Assembly (NCBI GenBank): GCA_024362935.1
Contig: JANCRA010000008.1
Span: forward strand, 29,568,557-29,632,556
Length of the DNA stretch: 64,000 nt
Reading direction: 5' to 3'
DNA from: Setophaga petechia
Taxonomy: Eukaryota > Chordata > Aves > Passeriformes > Parulidae
The notes under the pieces: generated by a model
What the model was told of the DNA's origin: nothing
The model's database searches: none
What the model saw: only the letters and a program-made list of their open reading frames with translations
Translations under genes and position numbers: made by a program
In this document: piece by piece, positions 14,601-28,178 of the stretch
Layout: each line of letters starts with the position of its first letter
Position numbering within the stretch: position 1 is the stretch's first letter

Positions 14601-16083
14601 TAATCCTCACTCAATGCAAATTTCAAAAGGTCATTACTTGCTCTGCAAAGGAATAATGTGAAAACCATCACTGATTTTTCTGTGTTAGGCTGAAGTCCTA
14701 ATAGATGAGTGCCTCCTCGTTCCAGTATTAAGGGATTTGATGAATGCAAATTCTTCATTTTTATTTTCCATCAATGTCATGATTGCCAGATTTTTTTTTT
14801 TCTCAGCAATTGTCTTCCAACAATTTAGCTTCCTTCTTCCACACTGTTTTTCTCCAAAACCAGTGTTTTTGTGTGTGGGAAACTACTTTATTTGTGGGCA
14901 TGTTTTTTAAGCATATGCATAGCATTGCTATGGTGCAGATTGATACTCAATGTATGGAAGTAAACCTGTTTATTTTTTTCCTGCTATTTAATACCTGCTC
15001 TGTCGTGGCTAGAACAAAAGTTTCTGTTTAGATGAGAATGGTGGTACTGCTTCATTTAGAAAATGTTAGCCAAGACCAGGTTTTTAGCGATGCTTCACCC
15101 TGCTCTTTGAGCTGCTCTGCTGCTCCCCAGACAACAGGGTTCAGTTACCCAAAGCTTTTAGAAAATGTCATAAGAGAGAAAACAGGAAGGCAAAAGGCAT
15201 CCCAATGGATTGCAAACTGTTTCAGATTTTAGTCCTTAATCTTGAAAATTTCGAAGGAAACAACTATTCTGAAAATAGACTCAAGGCCTGAAAAGCAGCA
15301 GTCACTGAGTCTGCTTTGATCAAATGTTCTAGAAACATTTTATACACAACAGTCTAAAGATATAAAATCAAGGACTGAGAAGCATTGTTGATTTGATGGA
15401 GCATTTTAATTTTTGTTTCCCTCTGCCTTCTGCTCTCCTGTCATTTATCCAAAGATGATGGTTACCTCTTTATCCCACAGGGAATTACACCTTCACTGCT
15501 GTCTCCCTGGTACCCTCTCCTGCACTCTGCTTACCTCTCCTGTGCTTAGCTCTTTATCTGCAGCTGAATGAGTGATGTAACTAGGCTGAAACCAGAAGAG
15601 TAGAGCACGAGCTGCCCTCAACTGGAAGCTTGCTGTTTTGTTTCAGAAGTGAGGTTATACTTGCAGAGCTAAAAGCATGTTAGGTAGAGTAAATTGTATT
15701 CCCTTTCTCTGTGAACACCACTGTCTTGGACATGAAGTTTAGAGGGTGGAAGAGGCTAAGAATTCCAGTGTGTAGCTCTTCATTTCCCACAGGCTGCAGA
15801 ACCAAGAGCCTCAGAATCCCAGCTTGCTGCTTTGTGTGTGTCAGGGAAGGTGTGTCAGTAGCTAAGGAGTCCTGAATGAATAAATTGAGTGCAGCACATG
15901 AGTAGCAGGCTGTGTGGATTGCATGAAAACATAGAAAGACTTATAAAAGGATCTGGGCTAATAGAGAGTGTCTTTCTCCCTTCCTCCTACCTCCTTCTGC
16001 TAGTACCTGCATCCTTTCAGGGCTCCTTTGTGGTGGCTCTGGTTCAGCAATTCACAAACAACATATCACCCACTTGTCAAAGC

Positions 16084-16164
16084 AATAAAAAAAACCCCGA
16101 AAAAAACTCAACCAACCAACCAAACAAACAAAAAAACCCCAATAACAAAAACAAAACAAACCAA
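16084..16164. repeat. A/C-rich low-complexity tract
   Basis: A run of A with CCCC blocks and (CCAA)n/(CAAA)n motifs, with almost no T or G in the + strand. It is the strand-reversed counterpart of the T/G tract near 9.8 kb. Confidence 0.9.
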
Positions 16165-19100
16165 TGAATGTATTCTGCTGGTTTAGCAGGCCACTAGAGC
16201 TCACACAGGGGCCTGATGGATGCTGAACTACCACCAGGTAGGTGTAGAGATGTAGAGCTAGGAGCAATGTGAGAAGCCAGTAAGCTGCCCTCTGGGTACT
16301 GGCAAATACTTAGGTTTCCTGTGCTGGGATACTTCACCCTCCTTGGCTGGTACTTTTATTGGACATAGACCAAAAAGGAAGCCACAAGTTCAGAAGTAAA
16401 CCTTGATTTCAGCAGATGTCACAGAACTTCAAGAGACAGATTTAATTTCATATACTATATAAATATATAAAAATATATGAGATTATGTAAAATATTACTT
16501 TAGTTGTCATAGTTATCTTACTGCTTTTTTGGTATTTCTGCATGCATTTATTTAGATTGTTTATTTGATATCAGATATCTCACTCAAGTACCCCAAAAGT
16601 GAATGAGCTAACTTTTTTTTGGGAAAATACTGATGATCACTTTTGGAGTTGCTTAATTATGTAGTCTCAGATGTTTCATGACAATCAACAGGCTTTAAAT
16701 ACTGTTCTATAAGAAGATGACTTGCTGTAGGGCAGAGTAGGCCAGATTTCTGGACTGAATGAAATGGAGCTGAAGCAGTGTCCTGAAATGAACTGGCCCA
16801 TCAGAAAACACTCAGGGCACAGAAGTTCTGTGGTATTTGATTTTCTTACATCCAGCTGTGGTATTTCTGTCAATGTTCTCATGGTTTTTCTTCAGATGGA
16901 GGAGTATTTGTATTGTTAATTTAGTTTGAATGTATGTTTATGACATTTCAAACCAGCAATAAGATAACAAGTATAGGCTAGGTAAATGATAAGCAGTTGA
17001 ATAAATAGTTGTTAGATGTTGCCATGTGGTGGAAGACTGCTGAAGGAGCAAGTAAACATGGTCTAAAGCAGACATTTCTTGTAGGAATAGTACTGAAAAT
17101 TATTAAGTAAATACTATGCACTTATTTCTCTATTTACTAAATTTGAGATAAAAAATTAAATGATGGTCAAAGTGCAGACCTGGCCCTGACTGAGAGTGCA
17201 GTTAAGAAACTTATGAACTCTGGTTTGATTGAAGAAGACAAAGACAACTAAAGATACTAATGAAAGAATGTGCTAGATGTGGATTTCAGTGTATGAAGAA
17301 TAAAAGAATTCTAACTTTGGCATGAACCTCTGTCCAGGGCTGAATAATAATACTGTCAAAGATAATACAAAGAAAATTGTAATAAATACTAGTGCTCAGT
17401 AGCTCAAAAAGAGCTGATAGCAAAGAGACCTGCTTTTTAACCACCAGGAAAAAAATAGAGAAGCATAATATACAGTTCCTTCCAAGTGGAGACAAATGAC
17501 TGCTGGAAAGACAGGGGAAGTCCCATGTGTCAGAAATAAATCCAGTGTTGGCTAATAATTTGTATGAATGGATGATGTGGATTTCTTGTTCTGACCACAA
17601 ATAAAGGACTAATGACTTAAAATAAAAGGGAAAGACTACATCCAAGGAGGGTAAAAATGTCTTTTTATTAAGGGACTGAAACAGTTACTCTGTATAACAA
17701 AGTACACAAATCAATATTAGGGTTTGTGAAACAGAGCACAAAAAGCATGATGGTACTCAGAAGAAATAGCGAGACGATGTCCTTGTATGTGGCGAGGGTG
17801 AGATTGATGCTCTTGAAATGTTTGATCCAATCTGGTTTTCATGATTTGTAAAGGACATTCAAGCGTTTTAGGGAAGAAAAAAAAAAAAAAAAGACAAACA
17901 ATTATGAGGGAAGCAAGTCAGAGATGTATCAAAAAGCAAACAAAAACCTAAAAAATACCTACAGCATAAGCTTCTGTATTTCTTTTGTTCAAGTTACCTA
18001 ACTTGTACTGCGAGATTAGTATGTTTTATACTTATGGGTGGTAGTACATTTGAGAAACTAAATAAAGTACACCTGTACAAGGTTGTATGATGAGTTATGC
18101 AGCTGCAATGAATCCAATATACAGGGATGTATTTGGGCCAAAAAAATTGAAATTCTGTGTGCCGTGGTGGTTGTACACAGCAGCAGCAATATCCAGGGCA
18201 GGCAGGCTGTTCCATGTGGAGCTCATTCAGCCTCTTTTTCCACCCTCTGCTCATGTCTCAGTCTTTTGGACTCCAAGCCACAAACTTTCTATTTCCTTCC
18301 CATCAACTTTTCAAGGGTCATTGCTAAGGTGAAGATGCCTGTCCACAGCTCAAAGTTGTGCAGATCAGCTGGGCAGATTGCTGTTTACTCTGGTATTTAC
18401 TTCTACAACCAGTAAAGAAAAAAAAATGTAGAGGGTAGATTGAAGAAAATTGAATAGACACCAAGACACCAGTGTGGTTTCTGTTGGTCTCCATTGGGAT
18501 GAGCTGTGTCTAATGGAAGAGGAAAGCTTTGCTAATTTATTATTTAATTTATAGTAAAATGTGGGGTTTTTTCTAAGTGCAAGTTATTCACTTGTGCACT
18601 TGATTTGAATTCTTGTTCAGGACCGAGGTCTTATTTTACATCTCTTGAAGTAAAATTTTTACTTGATCAAGAAATATTTTTTGAATATGATGATCATGTT
18701 CTGAAGATGCTAGTATCAACATTGCTTCAATTATTTTCTTTATTCTATACAATCCCTGGTCCTTTTGCTAATCATATCTAAATATGCCTGTCTAATGTCA
18801 CGAAAACACAATGGGAGGTAAAAGAGGATTTTGTGTGTTGCTATGTTCACGTGGATTTCATAAGATCTAGGTTTTATGGTGGGTCACACCATAAACTGCA
18901 GTTTGTACTGGCACATGTGCTGGAGTGTGTGGTGAGGTAAAAAGAAAGGACAAAATAGTGCTAAGACTGGCTTTTGGAACGTCACATCTTAATGTGTATA
19001 TTAGTAATATCTATTATTCAAACATCCGCCACTTTAAATAATGAAAAAACATTTTTAGTAATTTATGAATCTCAAGTGTAAAGAAGACAACTCTCCAGCT

Positions 19101-19323
19101 AAATCTTATGGTGTGTTATCTCAGTAACAAAGAAACGCTTGATGTGAGCTCTAAAACATCATCAGATTATGGTTCACTTCTCATGCCATAAATCAGCAAA
19201 TAATTCCTAAAGAAAGGTTTCTGAAACACTGTTTGGTTTATTTCTTACTAGCATTACTGTGGTTCATAAAATTAGATTCAACATTTTATTTTCTATTTAT
19301 ATCACTTTTGCTTCAAATGAACT

Positions 19324-19339
19324 TTTTTTTTTTTTTTTA
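19324..19339. repeat. T homopolymer followed by AATAAAA
   Basis: A run of about 16 T in AT-rich intron sequence; similar T runs occur near 3940, 28927 and 52040. Confidence 0.8.
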
Positions 19340-20513
19340 ATAAAATAGCCATAAGATTGGGGGTTTTGCTTCTTAAAGTTTAGCACAATATGGCTTGCAC
19401 TTGTTTAAGATTTCTTCTATTTATCAAAGGGAAATGGTGTTCTGTGGCTTGCAGAAAATGGTGGGGAGTTGAGTGTGCTGTACTACAAAATTATTGCACT
19501 GTTCCTGCAGGGACCTGACTTCAGTACTTCAGGGGCCTTCAGTGCATCCCTTCAGTGACCAGAAAGGGTCATCCAAAAAGTAATAGTCTGGTACAGAGAA
19601 ATGTACTGTAGCCTCACAGGTTTACCATTTGGTTTCTTTTACTCTGATGTCTGCCAAAACAAAGATTTATGGGAATGGTGTTAATAAGCCAAACCAGGGA
19701 TGAAGTAGAACAGCAATCTATCTTGACAGCATTCAGCTCTCCACTACAGGTTCAAAATACTAAAAATACTTACCATAAATGAATGAAACGCTCTTCTTTC
19801 ATACTCAGTTATGAAATAGCTGAACTAAGGAGGAAATTTACCAAGGTATTTTCTTAATTTAATCCAGAAAGATGGGGTAAAACATGGGAGTAATTTCCTA
19901 GGCATATGTGAGGAGGTTTTAGCATTACATGACCATTATATTGAGAAGTATAGCACCACAAATGTTAGTACTGACTTAAAGACATTACAATTAAAATGAA
20001 TACTAGGACACACATGTTGGTATAGTGCAAAACTAAGCCATAGGAACTACTGGTATCCATAATCTAGCAGGATAAGTATATAAGACAAGATAAAAGCTTC
20101 TAGACCCATTTGGAGAACTGTATGATGGAAGAATGAAGTGGAAAACTATTTTCTCGTGTGATCTTTGAAGGTTTTTGTATCTCCTTCATAAAGCAAACAG
20201 TGAAAATCAATTGTTTGCATATATCTTATAATCTGAAATTCATTAAGTTACTGGCTTTGTTGTGCTTCCATATCCTTGAAATGAAAAGTGGGTGGTAACA
20301 CTGGGCAGCTTTCAAAGGCAACTTGAAATCTGTAGAAAAGAAGGCTTTAAGGCGGTGTTCTTGAGTTATTTTGAATCTGTTTGAATCTTCCATCTTTGGA
20401 TTTTAAACATTGCTTTGGTAATTTTAATAGTTGATAGAAAATTAAAATGTTAATGTTAAACTATATTATGAGAGATTTATAAAACTTTTAAGGTGTTTAT
20501 TTATTTTATTTAG

Positions 20514-20574
20514 GGTGATGTTGTTTTCAAAAATGGAGAGAGGATGGGAACCATCAAATTTACGCAATTCCAAG
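20514..20574 (+). CDS. GABBR2: GABBR2 internal exon (late Venus-flytrap domain)
   Basis: This 61-bp exon encodes GDVVFKNGERMGTIKFTQFQ plus the first base of the next codon. Apart from D for Q and K for R it matches the mammalian GABBR2 segment at about residues 413-432 (human numbering recalled). GABBR2 is the subunit of the GABA-B heterodimer that carries G-protein coupling and surface delivery. Its extracellular Venus-flytrap domain does not bind GABA itself, and this exon forms part of that domain near its C-terminal end. The acceptor is a T-rich tract ending TTTAG directly before 20514, and the donor is GTAAGT at 20575. The exon opens on a codon boundary and ends in phase 1, so its last G joins AA of the exon at 55457 to make Glu. 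It is too short for an ORF search and was found by reading the protein. The preceding exon is not in the window. Confidence 0.97.
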
Positions 20575-23500
20575 GTAAGTTGCAAACAATTTTTATTATA
20601 TTATGTATGCAGTTTCAAACATTTATGTCAGTTTGTGTCAGTTGCATTTGTTTCAGGATGTTTTAAATATGTACAATTGTTTTGAAAAGAAACTGATTGG
20701 AAGATGCAGAAAGGAACCTAATTAGTGTTTATTACCGGTTTAAATGTGGTGTTCTGGACCTTGAATGCTGTGAGGTATTTCCAGGAATTTTTCTCAATTA
20801 CAATCCCCATATTTATAGAAAGTACTGATCTATAGCAACCTGTACCCATTTATAAAACCCTACTGGTCAGATAAGTATCCACTTTTTAATACAGTTTTTT
20901 CTTTAAAACCAATGTGAAGTGGAATTTAAGGAGGATTTCTGTTGTTAGGCTCTTTCAAGTTAGTTTTTGTGCTCTCTGAAGACTCACTTTTGACATTCTG
21001 CAACTGCTTGCTAAAAGTTGCTCCAGGAGTCAGTCCCTCAGCATGCAGAGGACACAAACTGCTGACCCCATCCCTTGGAGGCAACGTGCTCCACAGCACA
21101 ACTCACCAAGCCTGCTGCATCCTCTCAGCCTGAGCTGCTCCTGCAGGGAATGGTCTCAGCGGCAGAGACCGCAAATGGAGCCGCAGGGATTTGTCAGGGG
21201 CCATTTGCAGCCGGGATGAGGCACTTGCTGGGAGAGGTTTCTGTAGAAATGGTGATTCATGTTGTACTTGTTTCTGCAGTTTATAGAATGCAATTCATGT
21301 GGTTTTTTTCCCAGGCTGAGACTGAGATAAAACAGGAGATGATTGCATTTGGAAGGTCTCGTGAGGGTAGTCGTAAGCTGGCAAATTCTTTTCACACAAT
21401 GCATGAGAGAGAAGCTTGCTCTCCCTTTGTTTTCAGGAGAGCTCTTTTAACATAATCCTGCTGACCAAGTTACAAAGGCTCATTCTTTAAACAGAAATTG
21501 TCTGATGTATGGACATTATTATTAATGAACAGCAATGCACTCAAGGGGTTCTGTTGTTACTCATTCTGAATTACTGAAACAATCTTCAGAATTGCTCTTG
21601 CCTTCACAGCAGTAAGTGATGCTATTAACTCTTGCTCCCGGAAGCATTTAAACCCAACAAAACTTTTCAGACACAGTAATGTAATTTAGGAATTCTTGCT
21701 CAATACTAATGATGAATATTGTCTGCTTCCTCTTCTTCCTCCCTCCTGCCCCCGTTTTTTTCCATAATAGTGGTGTTTACAGCCACATGAAAGAATCATG
21801 AGAAAATTTTTATAAGAGGTGTTTATTCCTCAGAAGTCTGGAGGAACTCTAATGCATTTGGCCTAAGGTAGCTACATGAACCCTCCTAGAGCATCTGAGC
21901 AAGGAGGAAGTTTGGCATGTTCCCTCTGCACACTAAGAATGTGATTTTGGATCATGGGGACGTGCAATATATGTCATCTGAACTAATCCAGAAGAGCAGT
22001 AGAAGTCCAGGATAGCTGATTTTATATTGATTTTTATCTCCAACCATTCAAACTGAGGTTCTTTTCAATATTTTCAGTTTCATATCATGTACTATTTAAC
22101 ACCAATGGTTTTATCATCAGCAGAAATATTGTTGGATCAGTAAAAACACAGGAGACAGCCACCCCTTTAAAATCCTTTGCAATTTCAAAATTACTATTTC
22201 AGAAGCGATTCAGGCACACACTCAGTATTTTGATCTTCAGATAAAGGTTTCCAATTAACCCACAGGAAAAAAAAACTCAGGCATCCTGTGGAGAAGTGCC
22301 AGAGAAGGACTGGATTTCTACTCATGTGAGCAATAGACAGTCATCACATCTTTAGGCTCATCTCAAGTTTTGTTTAGTTTTCCACCCATTTTGGAAATAA
22401 AGAGAATGTGCAAAACTGTGTGAGAAATTGAAATAAGGAACAATATAACAATACAGATGAAAGCTTTCCTTTTTTTAACTACAAATGATAGTCTAACTAT
22501 TATCAAGGATTTTTCTGTTCTTCTTTTATTGGTATTAGTTTTGTTCAAAGCTTCTATATTCAATACTAGTGGTATAATTGTAGACATTATTAATTTGTTG
22601 AAAAGAATCCTTTATTGGTTAGGAAACTTTCTGAAATATTCTCATTAATATTTAATAATTCTTGGAGTATTGGGAAAGTTCTTAGTAATCTAAAGAAGTT
22701 AATTAAGTCCAGTGCTTAAAATGGTAAATGGGGTTTTCCTTTGTAGTTATAGCTATTAGGAATGATCAACATGAAACAGATATACAACTCATTGGTTAAA
22801 GGTTTTTTTTAAGAAAACAATAGAAATCATGATGATTTCAAGGAAAAAGGACCACATCAAAGATGTCTGGTAAATGCTTTTGTAAGATTAGTTGTAATTA
22901 TGAATACAGCTTATATTAAATGTATTAGTGGCTTATTATCCAAACATAATAATTAGGAATATCCAGTGTTAGTGTTCCATACTTCAAGAGTCCTTTTTTC
23001 ATCTACACAGCTTTATAACTTCTTTACCAATTTAAATGAAACTTGTCAGTTGGTCACAGTTGAAATAATTCAATGCAGAAAAATAAAGGAGATAAATAGG
23101 TAATTATGTATCAGAATATGGCCAAAACCTCTGTTCCTCATTTGGTTGGGTAGAAAAATCAGCAGGGCAGTCTCAGGAGCTAAATATTCTGTTCTTTGCT
23201 GGAAACTTTTGTTTTAATGAGACTATCTGCAAACATTTTGGCTATGGAAAAAGCAGACAAGCACATCTGCCAGAGTCAAGGGAAAACCAGCCTGTGAGGG
23301 TTATAGGGGTAACTGCAGTAGAGCTGACACAGTGTGATGAAATTCTGAATAGTTGGTTTAATTTTGGATCTAGATACAGTTTTTCCCAAACTCATGCTAG
23401 TCATGCCTCTTTTTCAGCTTCTGTGCGGTCTGTTGCTTTTGCAAGCAGTCAAACAAATGGTGCCAGAGATAGGTGTGACCAAACTGCTTGCTGTTGTATA

Positions 23501-25284
23501 GATCATGAATACCTCCCAGGAATTATTTAGTATGCAACGGAGAATACAAAGCACATCCAATAGCATTTTCTCCTCCTACCTTACTGGTAAATAAAGGGCA
23601 GAGTGTTAGTTTAGCTGAGATATCCAACTGATATTTGAAGTTGGCATCATTCTGAATGAATGGCAAGTTTTCCATGAGTGCAATTTAAGAACTCTTCTCA
23701 TAGTCAGACACATAATTGAAGTAGGTGGTCAAAATGTTTTGTCTAGTGAGAGCTGAAAAAGATTCCTGATGACTTTTGGGGGCATATTAGGGAGCAAGGA
23801 GGGCACTAACAAAGCTGAGATTGTAGATTGCCCTGATATGGGAGGCTTAAGGGACTGATCTATACCTGTCCTTCAAAATGTTTCATTTGACAGATCCTTT
23901 CTGATTAATCTGACTAGAACCTAGAAGGCCCCTTGCTTTCAGTCAGACTCCTATTTCTGTCAGGTATTAAACAAAACCTAAGAGACATCTGTGTTGGAAT
24001 AAGTTAAAAAGTAAAATGAAAGAATTTTAAATAAATACAAATGAAATGTGCAGAAATTGTGCTTTGTGTAGATAAGAAAGAAAGTCTGTGGTACTGCATA
24101 TTGGAAAAAACTTTAAGTGAGTGATCACCTGACGTGTCTTTCTGGAAAGAATTCAGAATTCAATTTCAACTCAATTTGCCAGGTAATGTGGTGTGCCATT
24201 TGTTAGTGTTGGAAGCTGATCTGCGCATCAAGCAAGAGGGAGAGCAGGAGTTGTCAAGTGTAAAACCTTTGGTCTTCTCAGAAAAAGCCTTAATGAAGTT
24301 CTGCAGTAAAAGTGCAGTAAAAGCCCCAGATATTCTTCTCTCAGTTTGATCAAAAGAAGTGGACAAACAAATGTCTACTCTGCAGTGAATAGGAGGGTGA
24401 GCAAATACCCAGGATTGCTTTCCTGCATCCTCAGTTCAGCTATAACTTCTTCTCCAGGGGCATCAATCCAACCCTGGAAAAGTTTCCTTCTATTACCCTA
24501 AATACAGTCCAGCATACTCTTAACTACTGTTGGTTCTTGCTTCCACAAAGGCTCATATAAATAATGAGACTAATTGCCTTAGAATATTTTTTTTAAATGT
24601 TTAGCATCTGTCCAATATATAACCTGAAGAACCAGTCTGTGGATTTTTTTTCTGTGATAATGTTGATGGCATACTGTCCAATGAATAGAAAATATTTAGC
24701 AAGAACTCTGAAAATTCAAACATATATATATGGAAATCATGGTGCCAAATATCCAGATTTAGTCGATTCATATTTCACTGCTTCTGCAAAAACTTTAAAA
24801 GTCAGCATAAAATTTCCTTATAAATATTAATATCTTTAAGATTAAGGAATACCTTCAAATATGTAGATATCAATTTAGAAAAAATGTCTGTAAAGAAATT
24901 CAGAATTCTGTTATTTGAGTAATTTTTTAGTAATGATCAATAAATAATTGCTAGTGTCATGTAATGAGTAATAAAGACATAAATAAAACTGTGGACTGTT
25001 TATCCTGGGCAGAGCATTCTGAGCTGGACCCTTCTGGAAAAGATCACCATATTATAAAAAACTATAACTTTTCAAGCAAAAAACAGAATTACTGAAGAAG
25101 TCAGAAAGTTTACTTCTGACACATCCTAATGGGAGGTCTTGACTGTAATCACATGAATGTGTGATTTGTAGACTTCTTGCTGTAACGTACCCATTCCATT
25201 TTTATCTCCATAAGAGTAGTATAGTTTTATTGCACCTGTCCATACCTTAGTGACCAGTGGCTTTTTTTAGCTCAGTGATCAATT

Positions 25285-25370
25285 CACAGAATCATAAAAT
25301 GGTTTGGGTTAAAAGGGACCCTAAAGATCATCTAGCTACAACCCCCATGCCATGCACCTTCCACTAGCCC
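25285..25370 (-). mobile_element. CR1 LINE 3'-end fragment
   Basis: The segment reads CACAGAATCATAAAATGGTT followed by a GGGTTaaAAGGGACC...AAAGATCATCTAG pattern, the reverse complement of the conserved avian CR1 3' end. The ATTCTRTG-type terminus lies at the left edge. About 86 bp are recognisable and no reverse transcriptase sequence remains. Confidence 0.85.
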
Positions 25371-28097
25371 GTGATGTATGTGAATATAAAATATTCACAA
25401 AACTGGCCTAAAGTCCCATTTCAATATGGAGAATTATACCAAAAAGAACTGAAAGGGTGTGCCTTAAATCTGGAGTCACTGAATATTGACATTACTGATT
25501 AAGAAGATTAACTAGAATAGATAATTATCACAATGTACCATGATCTCTGGGAGACTCACCAAGTACAGGGGGGACTAGACAAGGATTCAAACAAATATTA
25601 ATAATTTGAAGAAGTAACCAAGAGAAAAAAAAGGTGATTTTTTAGGTCAAATGACTGGTGCTACATTGGGAGCAAACTTTTGGAGAAATACAAAATGGAG
25701 AGCAATTCACCAGTCCATAGTTATGCATAAAAAGGACTAAAGATTACAGTAGGTGAATGAACATGAATAAACAAAAACATGAAAAGGTAAAGAAGAAAAT
25801 TTCTGCACTGGGATGTAAAAATAATAGCATCCTTTTAATCTCCCTGGTGCCAAAAGGCTTTAGCTAACTACTCTGTCCAGTGCTGATTTAAGAAAAATGT
25901 GCAGAGAAAACAGAAGATTAGGAACATACCTTAATACAAAAACCAAAATATCTAGGCTTCTTAGAGAACATGGTCAAAATGCATGACAGCTGCTCATAAA
26001 CAGTTTCTTGTCCTTGCCTTCGTTGTCTGGCTGGGAATTAAGAGATTTGAATAGGAGTGGAGATTTGAGCCAATGTTAGGAAAAACTTCTTAATGAAAAG
26101 GGTATTTAAACTCTGGAAAATGTATAAAATTGTTATCTTTGGAAGTTTTGAAAAACACGTTATACAGACACCTGACATGCTGTAGACGTATTCATTGTGC
26201 CTTGAGACAGACAGATGACTTTTATTACATCTTGAGTTCCCTACAACTCCAGCTGTATTTCTTCTGGAGCTGTTGCTCCTCTGCATTGTCCATAATGTGA
26301 TTCTGGCACTTTATTTACAAATACTTGTCCATGTTGTGCTGCTAACACCACTTGTTGTACATCTCTGTATTGTTTCTAGTAAGATACATAGGGTAAGTAT
26401 GAAACCCTAGAATTGTGATTAGGTTATTTTTAGGGAGGAAACATAAAATTTAATTACTCTTCCAGCATCAGTTCTGTATGTTGTTGTTTTCTTTTTTCCT
26501 TTAAATCAAATTCATTTGAACATAAATCTTTTGATCCCTCAGCCAAAACTGATAATAGGTGTCAGGGCTACTTACCCTTTGTCTTCTGGTCTATCAGTCT
26601 GGATATTTTTTCTATGTTGTACAAGGATTTCCAGGACAAAAAATGAAAATCATTATCCAGATGTATGTATAAATAGAAAGAGGTAAAAACTACAGTTCTC
26701 CTCAGGCAGAAAGTGAATTGAAGCTAGGATTTCCCAAGCAGATGATAAGTCTATGTTATGGGTGGGTATCTGTATCAGAACAGGTGTGTGGTTTACACTC
26801 TGAGATCCAAAAGGCAAAGTTTCCATGCCTGTTTGAGCTGGAGGGTGTCTTTGGACCATAAGGTTTAATCATTGCATGTGGATTTATTGTCTTTCAATTT
26901 GTCATGTCTTTCCATTTAATCCATTTATACTTTCGGCCTTCAACGCTTCTGCTGGCAATCAGTTTCACAAAATGATGATGCATGTAATGATTAAAGCCCT
27001 TCCATCTGTTTGTTTTAAATCAACTGTCTTAGAATTTCACTAGGCATACCCTGCTTCTTGTGATGGGATAAGCAGTGAATAACTGTGTCTTACTTTTTAC
27101 ACATTGTTCATGTTTTACAGATCTCTCTTATCAATGAGTCTTTTTAGAAATGCAAGTCTTTCTCATCCATTTGGTTTTTTCATCATGTAAAAGGCACTCT
27201 ATAATTCCAATAAGCCTCTATATTTCTTGATATTCCTTTTTTTAATATTCTTGGTATTCTCTCTTGTGAGGGCTTAATGAGAGCCATGCACAGCTCTGAA
27301 ATGCCCACCTCCATAACTCATATTTCTGAGTGACCTTTTTCCATTATTTTAACTTCTTTCACAATATTTTGTCTTGCCACATTCGTCCTCTTTTTGGCTC
27401 TTTGGCCACTGGTGAGCACAGCACTGATGTTTTCAAAGAATCAGCCACAGTAAGTCCAGGGCCTCATCCTGGATGCTCTTAATTACTTAGAACCAACACC
27501 TGCACTTGTATACTTGATATTCATTTTCTGTTGTATGTTATACTGTACCTCACTAGCACTGAACATCACCTGTAATTTTATTATCACTATTTCACTCACC
27601 TTTATAAAAATCCTCTGTTAGATGAAACCATACAAGAAATTATATTTAATATATGTTTATAGGTGTTTTCCACTTCTATTGTCAGATTTTTTTGACACAT
27701 TTTCTGTTCAGTTTTTGTTCTATTCCATACCTACCAGAAGCAATGTTTCCTCTGTGCCAGTTGCTTCTCTTATAATCTATTGGCATTGTTTATTTGGAGT
27801 TGGGGTTTGTGTTCATGTGATTTGGTTTTATAAACACAGAAAAGTGCATTGAAATTCAGGTACCCAGGTTGTGTACTTGTGATGTCAAACTGAAGAAAGG
27901 ACAGATTAGGGCTATAGAAATTGTTTGGGGTCTTAGGGAATTATTTACAAAGACAGATTAATGCAATTAAGTGTGGGGAGTTACTTGAATCACCTAATTT
28001 TGAGCATGTTCTATTGTGTGGATATAAACTGCGAGGCCAGGGAGGACACGCTGGAAGGGGACACTGATGTGCAGCTGCTGGTAGTCATGGCAGCTCA

Positions 28098-28178
28098 TTT
28101 TGTTTTGTTCTGTTCTGTTTTGTTCTGTTTTGTTTTGTTCTGTTCTGTTTTGGTTGTTTTTTTTTGTTTTTTTTTTTA
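28098..28178. repeat. TTTTG/TTCTG pentamer microsatellite ending in T runs
   Basis: About a dozen consecutive pentamers alternate between TTTTG and TTCTG, followed by T9 and T11 runs. On the minus strand it gives a run of Asn-Arg/Lys-Thr-Glu-Gln repeats within a 203-residue open frame (27994-28605), which I do not take as a real gene. Confidence 0.95.

Larger units (their letters stand above)
1..20513 (+). other. GABBR2: GABBR2 intron, 3' portion (upstream part outside window)
   Basis: I searched this stretch for the GABBR2 segments expected upstream (the Venus-flytrap sequence before FFGVT) and found none, so it is read as the 3' part of one large intron. It is AT-rich, with T runs, a probable short CR1 remnant at 2.1 kb, a 29-bp duplication at 457-514, a 20-bp triple tandem at 11631-11690, a T/G-rich tract at 9677-10006 and an A/C-rich tract at 16084-16164. 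Open frames in it are short and without recognisable domains. A second unrelated gene cannot be excluded, but nothing supports one. Confidence 0.85.

Noticed and set aside
14423..14758. 111-residue minus-strand open frame
   Set aside because: No recognisable domain and no splice or promoter context; composition matches the surrounding intron.
17286..17645. 119-residue minus-strand open frame rich in Ser, Leu and Phe
   Set aside because: No family recognised; typical of chance frames in AT-rich sequence.
21075..21455. 126-residue plus-strand open frame downstream of the 61-bp exon
   Set aside because: It lies in the intron, is not in frame with a plausible exon, and has no similarity to GABBR2; its length is explained by the local GC rise.
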